In this document: positions 18,685-21,301 of the stretch, one piece after another
Layout of the letters: every line of letters starts with the position of its first letter
How positions within the stretch are numbered: position 1 is the first letter of the stretch
DNA from: a virus
DNA length: 21,301 nucleotides
Direction: 5' to 3' (one strand)
Virus record (IMG/VR): IMGVR_UViG_3300044643_000369
Span: 1-21,301 of that record
Notes under the pieces: generated by a model
The model's database searches: none
The model's input: only the letters and a program-made list of their open reading frames with translations
What the model was told of the DNA's origin: nothing
Program-made: the position numbers and the translations under genes

Positions 18685-18722
18685 TGACTGTATGTGTGGC
18701 CAGTACTGTAAGGATAACCATG

Positions 18723-18734
18723 AGGGTAAACCCT
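18723..18734. promoter_or_regulatory. AGGGTAAACCCT inverted repeat (site E), 51 bp from site D
   Basis: Same 4-nt spacing as site D, and its AGGG starts 51 bp after that of site D, close to five helical turns, so proteins bound at D and E would face nearly the same side of the DNA. Confidence 0.55.
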
Positions 18735-18743
18735 AGGTTGTAT

Positions 18744-18767
18744 GGGGGGGGAGGGGGTGGTGATGGG
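18744..18767 (+). other. G-quadruplex-forming G-tract upstream of terS
   Basis: Runs of 8 G, 5 G and 3 G (18744-18751, 18753-18757, 18765-18767), separated by A and TGGTGAT, satisfy the G3+N1-7 four-run rule when the 8-G run supplies two runs. It lies about 57 nt upstream of terS on the coding strand. Homopolymer length may be uncertain in the assembly. Confidence 0.6.
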
Positions 18768-18823
18768 TGGTAGAAATTTGTGGTACTTCCTATCCTCAGA
18801 AAAAGTGAAATTGAAAGGAAAAC

Positions 18824-19198
18824 ATGGAAACGACTCTAAAGCGTGGAAGAGGAAGGCCGAAGGGGAGCGTCAAGATGACGATACAGAGGTTTGCTGACAA
18901 TCCTCCTGCAATACTGCCTAAGACTGATCACCAGAGGCTCAAGGAGTTGAAGGAGTTGATGATTAGGAGTGGAGGTAAGGATGTTGCTCAGAAGGTGATA
19001 GAGATAGCGTTGAATGACGAGCATCCGCATCAATTGGTGGCTTTGAAGATGTGTTTAGACAGGACTCTTCCTGTTAGTATGTTTGAGAAGGATAAGTCTC
19101 AGAGGAGTGCTGTGACCATCAACATCACTGGGTTAGGTGAAGAGCCGACAATAATCAGTACTGAACAAGCAGAAGATGTAGAGGCTAAGTATGGCTGA
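18824..19198 (+). CDS. terS: terminase small subunit-like protein (124 aa)
   Basis: ATG 18824 has AAAGGA 5-6 nt upstream. The N-terminus is basic with an AT-hook-like KRGRGRPKGSVK. The central helical part reads LKELKELMIRSGGKDVAQKV and 'IEIALNDEHPHQLVALKMCL', followed by DRTLPVSMFEKDK and a C-terminal 'VTINITGLGEEP' beta segment. That helical region (AQKVIeiALn.dh..qLvAlKm.ldR.lP.s.fek) is typical of phage small terminases, which recognise the packaging site and form a ring that stimulates TerL. The assignment is supported by the 8-nt overlap with terL. Confidence 0.82.
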   Translation: METTLKRGRGRPKGSVKMTIQRFADNPPAILPKTDHQRLKELKELMIRSGGKDVAQKVIEIALNDEHPHQLVALKMCLDRTLPVSMFEKDKSQRSAVTINITGLGEEPTIISTEQAEDVEAKYG

Positions 19199-20450
19199 TC
19201 TTAATTTCTCTCTCTTACCTTGGCAACAAGAAGTATTCAAGGATACGACTCGGTTCAAGGTTGTCGCTGCTGGAAGGCGTTGTGGTAAGAGTAGGATGGC
19301 GGCTGTAACACTACTGATAGAGGGATTGAAGTGTCCTCAAGGGTCTGCTGTGTTGTATGTGAGTCCTACGATGGGTCAATCAAGACAGATTATCTGGGAC
19401 TTGTTGTTAGACCTTGGTAGAGAGGTTATACAGAGTAGCCATGTAAATAATCTAGACATTACCCTGATAAACGGGGCTAGGATTTATGTTCGTGGGGCTG
19501 ATAGACCTGATACCTTGCGTGGTGTGTCTTTGACCTATGCGGTGTTAGACGAGGTAGCGGATATTAAGCCCGAGGCTTGGGAACAGGTTATTAGGGCTTC
19601 TTTGTCTGACAAGAAGGGTAGAGCGTTGTTTATTGGAACGCCAAAGGGACGTAACTGGTTCTATGATACCTTTAAACTAGGTGAGAGTGAGGATGATCCT
19701 GATTGGAAGAGTTGGCACTTCACTACTGCTGATAACCCTCTGATTGACGCAAAAGAGATTGAATCTGCCAAGAAAACCCTTAGTAGCTTTGCTTTCAAGC
19801 AAGAATACATGGCTTCGTTTACCAATGCGGGTTCGGATATTTTCAAGGAAGAGTGGATCAAATACGGGGTTAAGCCTGAACATGGAAGCTATTACATCGC
19901 TGTTGACTTGGCAGGATTTGAGGAAGTTGCCAAACAAGCCGCTAACTCTAAGAAACGTTTGGACGAGTCTGCTATCTCGATAGTGAAGGTGACAGACGAT
20001 GGAAAGTGGTTTGTTGAGAAGATAGAACACGGGAGATGGGATATTCGTGAGACTGCCTCTAAGATTCTGATTGCCATTCGAGACTACCGCCCTTTAAGTG
20101 TGGGGATAGAGAGGGGGGCATTAAAGAACGCTGTTTTGCCCTATCTAAGCGACCTGATGCGAAAGAACAACACTTTTGCTCATATCGTAGATTTGACCCA
20201 TGGGAATAGAAAAAAAGCGGATCGAATCATCTGGGCTTTACAAGGAAGGTTCGAGCATGGCAGAATTGTGTTAAATTCGGAAGAAGATTGGGATGAGTTC
20301 GTAGACCAGTTAATCCTGTTCCCCGCACAAGGGGTTCACGATGACTTGCCTGACTCCCTTAGTTACATTGACCAACTTGCTGTCACTTCGTATATGGAAG
20401 AAGATGACTCCGAGGAGTGGGAACCAGTAGATATTATTAGCGGGGTATAA
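19191..20450 (+). CDS. terL: terminase large subunit (419 aa)
   Basis: ATG 19191 lies 8 nt before the terS stop, with GAGG 7 nt upstream. The ATPase half has Walker A GRRCGKS (28-34), 'YVSPTMGQSRQI' (56-67), Walker B YAVLDE (116-121) with catalytic Glu121, and a coupling motif 'LFIGTPKGRNWF'. The nuclease half starts around 'YYIAVDLAGFEEV', giving the first catalytic Asp, and ends with 'HDDLPDSLSYIDQLA', carrying the last acidic cluster of the RNase H-like fold. It pumps DNA into the prohead through the portal and cuts the concatemer. At 419 aa it is compact. No frameshift or intein is visible. Confidence 0.95.
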   Translation: MADLNFSLLPWQQEVFKDTTRFKVVAAGRRCGKSRMAAVTLLIEGLKCPQGSAVLYVSPTMGQSRQIIWDLLLDLGREVIQSSHVNNLDITLINGARIYVRGADRPDTLRGVSLTYAVLDEVADIKPEAWEQVIRASLSDKKGRALFIGTPKGRNWFYDTFKLGESEDDPDWKSWHFTTADNPLIDAKEIESAKKTLSSFAFKQEYMASFTNAGSDIFKEEWIKYGVKPEHGSYYIAVDLAGFEEVAKQAANSKKRLDESAISIVKVTDDGKWFVEKIEHGRWDIRETASKILIAIRDYRPLSVGIERGALKNAVLPYLSDLMRKNNTFAHIVDLTHGNRKKADRIIWALQGRFEHGRIVLNSEEDWDEFVDQLILFPAQGVHDDLPDSLSYIDQLAVTSYMEEDDSEEWEPVDIISGV

Positions 20451-20451
20451 G

Positions 20452-21301
20452 ATGGAATATCAAGAACCAACCGAGTCCGACAAGGAAATAGTTAACTTTG
20501 TTGTTAACCATTGTGATCGTTGGAGGGATTGGAGAGATGTTAACTGTCTTGATGATTGGCTAGAGTACGAGCGTATCTTCAATGGTGAGTGGGATGTCCA
20601 AGACAAGACAAGGGACTCTGAAAGAAGCCGTATCGTTACCCCCGCTACCCAACAAGCCGTAGAGACACGCCATGCCGAGATCATGGAAGCAATCTTTGGT
20701 CAGGGTGAGTTCTTTGATATTCAAGACGATATTCGTGATGTCAATGGTAGTCCTTTAGATGTTGCTGCCATCAAAGCACAACTCATGGAAGACTTTAAAG
20801 TAGACAAGATTCGCAAGTCTATTGACCAGATTGAGTTGTTGGCTGAGATTTATGGTACTGGCATTGGTGAGATTGTTGTCAAAACAGAGAAAGTCTATGT
20901 TCCTTCTACTCAGGCAATACCTGGTCAAATAGGTCAAGCCGCTATCGGAGTAGTAGAACAAGACCGAATCGCAGTCAAGATTGTTCCTGTTAACCCCCGT
21001 AACTTCCTGTTCGACCCTAATGGAACATCTATTGATGACTGTATGGGTGTGGCTATTGAGAAGTATGTCTCTATCCACAAGATTGTTAGAGGTCAAGAAG
21101 AAGGTATCTACCGCAAGGTAAAGGTTGGTACTGACTCGATGGACACGGACTTAGAGCCTACACAAGAAGTCTCTCAGTACGAAGATGACAAGGTAAAACT
21201 ACTTACTTACTATGGCTTAGTCCCTCGTGAGTACCTAGAACAGTTGGAAAACGAAGATGGTGAAGTAGAAGATTTCTTCCCTGATGACACTATTCAGGAC
21301 G
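20452..21301 (+). CDS. portal protein (3' truncated by window)
   Basis: ATG 20452 follows the terL stop by 1 nt, and the frame is open for 283 codons to the window end. Signatures: 'CDRWRDWRDVNCLDDWLEYE', RIFNGEWDVQDKTRDSERSR, IVTPATQQAVETRHAEIMEA, 'IFGQGEFFDIQDD', then 'LLAEIYGTGIGEIVV'. The 'dseRSrIVTPAtQqAvEt' and 'AEiYGTGiGEi' blocks are typical of podovirus-like portal (head-tail connector) proteins. The portal forms the dodecameric DNA channel to which TerL docks. Order terS-terL-portal is canonical. The C-terminal half lies beyond the window. Confidence 0.85.
   Translation, partial: MEYQEPTESDKEIVNFVVNHCDRWRDWRDVNCLDDWLEYERIFNGEWDVQDKTRDSERSRIVTPATQQAVETRHAEIMEAIFGQGEFFDIQDDIRDVNGSPLDVAAIKAQLMEDFKVDKIRKSIDQIELLAEIYGTGIGEIVVKTEKVYVPSTQAIPGQIGQAAIGVVEQDRIAVKIVPVNPRNFLFDPNGTSIDDCMGVAIEKYVSIHKIVRGQEEGIYRKVKVGTDSMDTDLEPTQEVSQYEDDKVKLLTYYGLVPREYLEQLENEDGEVEDFFPDDTIQD

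Larger units (their letters stand above)
18596..18823. other. noncoding region before terS: candidate packaging (cos/pac) or control region
   Basis: No gene is seen in these 228 bp. The region holds two TAGGGTAAACCCTA-type repeats (18671 and 18723) and a G-rich tract (18744-18767), then AAAGGAAAAC as the terS ribosome site. Packaging recognition sequences usually lie in or next to terS, so this is the best candidate in the window. I see no clear palindromic cleavage site. Confidence 0.4.

Overview
The window looks like part of a tailed bacteriophage genome, probably podovirus-like. It has a terminase small/large pair with a portal gene at the right end, a run of virion genes and a complete lysis cassette at the left end, and a dense block of small overlapping early genes between them. 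Several early proteins (the HNH-like protein, the 153-aa and 107-aa coupled pair, the winged-helix protein, the mini sliding clamp) recall proteins I associate with phages of Burkholderiales. The fairly AT-rich sequence would suit a freshwater member such as a Polynucleobacter-like host. That host guess is inference from memory, not a search result. I see no integrase, excisionase, CI-like repressor or tRNA.

Layout. (1) 1-6078, plus strand: the end of a tail-fibre-like gene, two small genes, then three large proteins (711, 418 and 511 aa) that look like internal virion/DNA-ejection proteins, then a 165-aa membrane-anchored protein. (2) 6075-7976, plus strand: a small membrane protein, a lipoprotein, a two-TM holin candidate, an Rz spanin with Rz1 nested inside it, and a GH19-type endolysin. 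(3) 7973-11423, minus strand: a tightly coupled operon of about 13 mostly tiny genes, including a Sak-like single-strand annealing protein, an SSB-like OB protein and a winged-helix protein. (4) 11599-12235: a divergent control region and two small plus-strand genes, one a winged-helix regulator. (5) 12245-12798: a promoter followed by about 475 nt of GC-rich sequence with extensive nested base pairing, proposed here as an undescribed structured RNA. (6) 12799-16510, plus strand: an operon with a helicase-loader-like protein, RusA resolvase, a PAPS-reductase-like enzyme and an HNH-like zinc protein. (7) 16588-18184, minus strand: a terminator and four genes, including a two-domain sliding clamp resembling domains 2 and 3 of bacterial DnaN. 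(8) 18317-21301, plus strand: one small gene, a packaging-site-like noncoding stretch with repeats and a G-quadruplex motif, then terS, terL and portal.

If the genome has the usual circular order (terminase, portal, head, tail, lysis, early genes, terminase), then 7973-18600 is the whole early region. It carries recombination and replication accessory functions (annealing protein, SSB-like, RusA, clamp, loader-like) but no recognisable polymerase, primase or helicase, so replication would rely on host enzymes.

The most interesting signals are the structured RNA at 12278-12752, the mini beta-clamp at 17195-17821, and a recurrent TAGGG-N4/5-CCCTA inverted repeat. Three of the repeat's six copies sit exactly 22 nt upstream of a -10-like hexamer.
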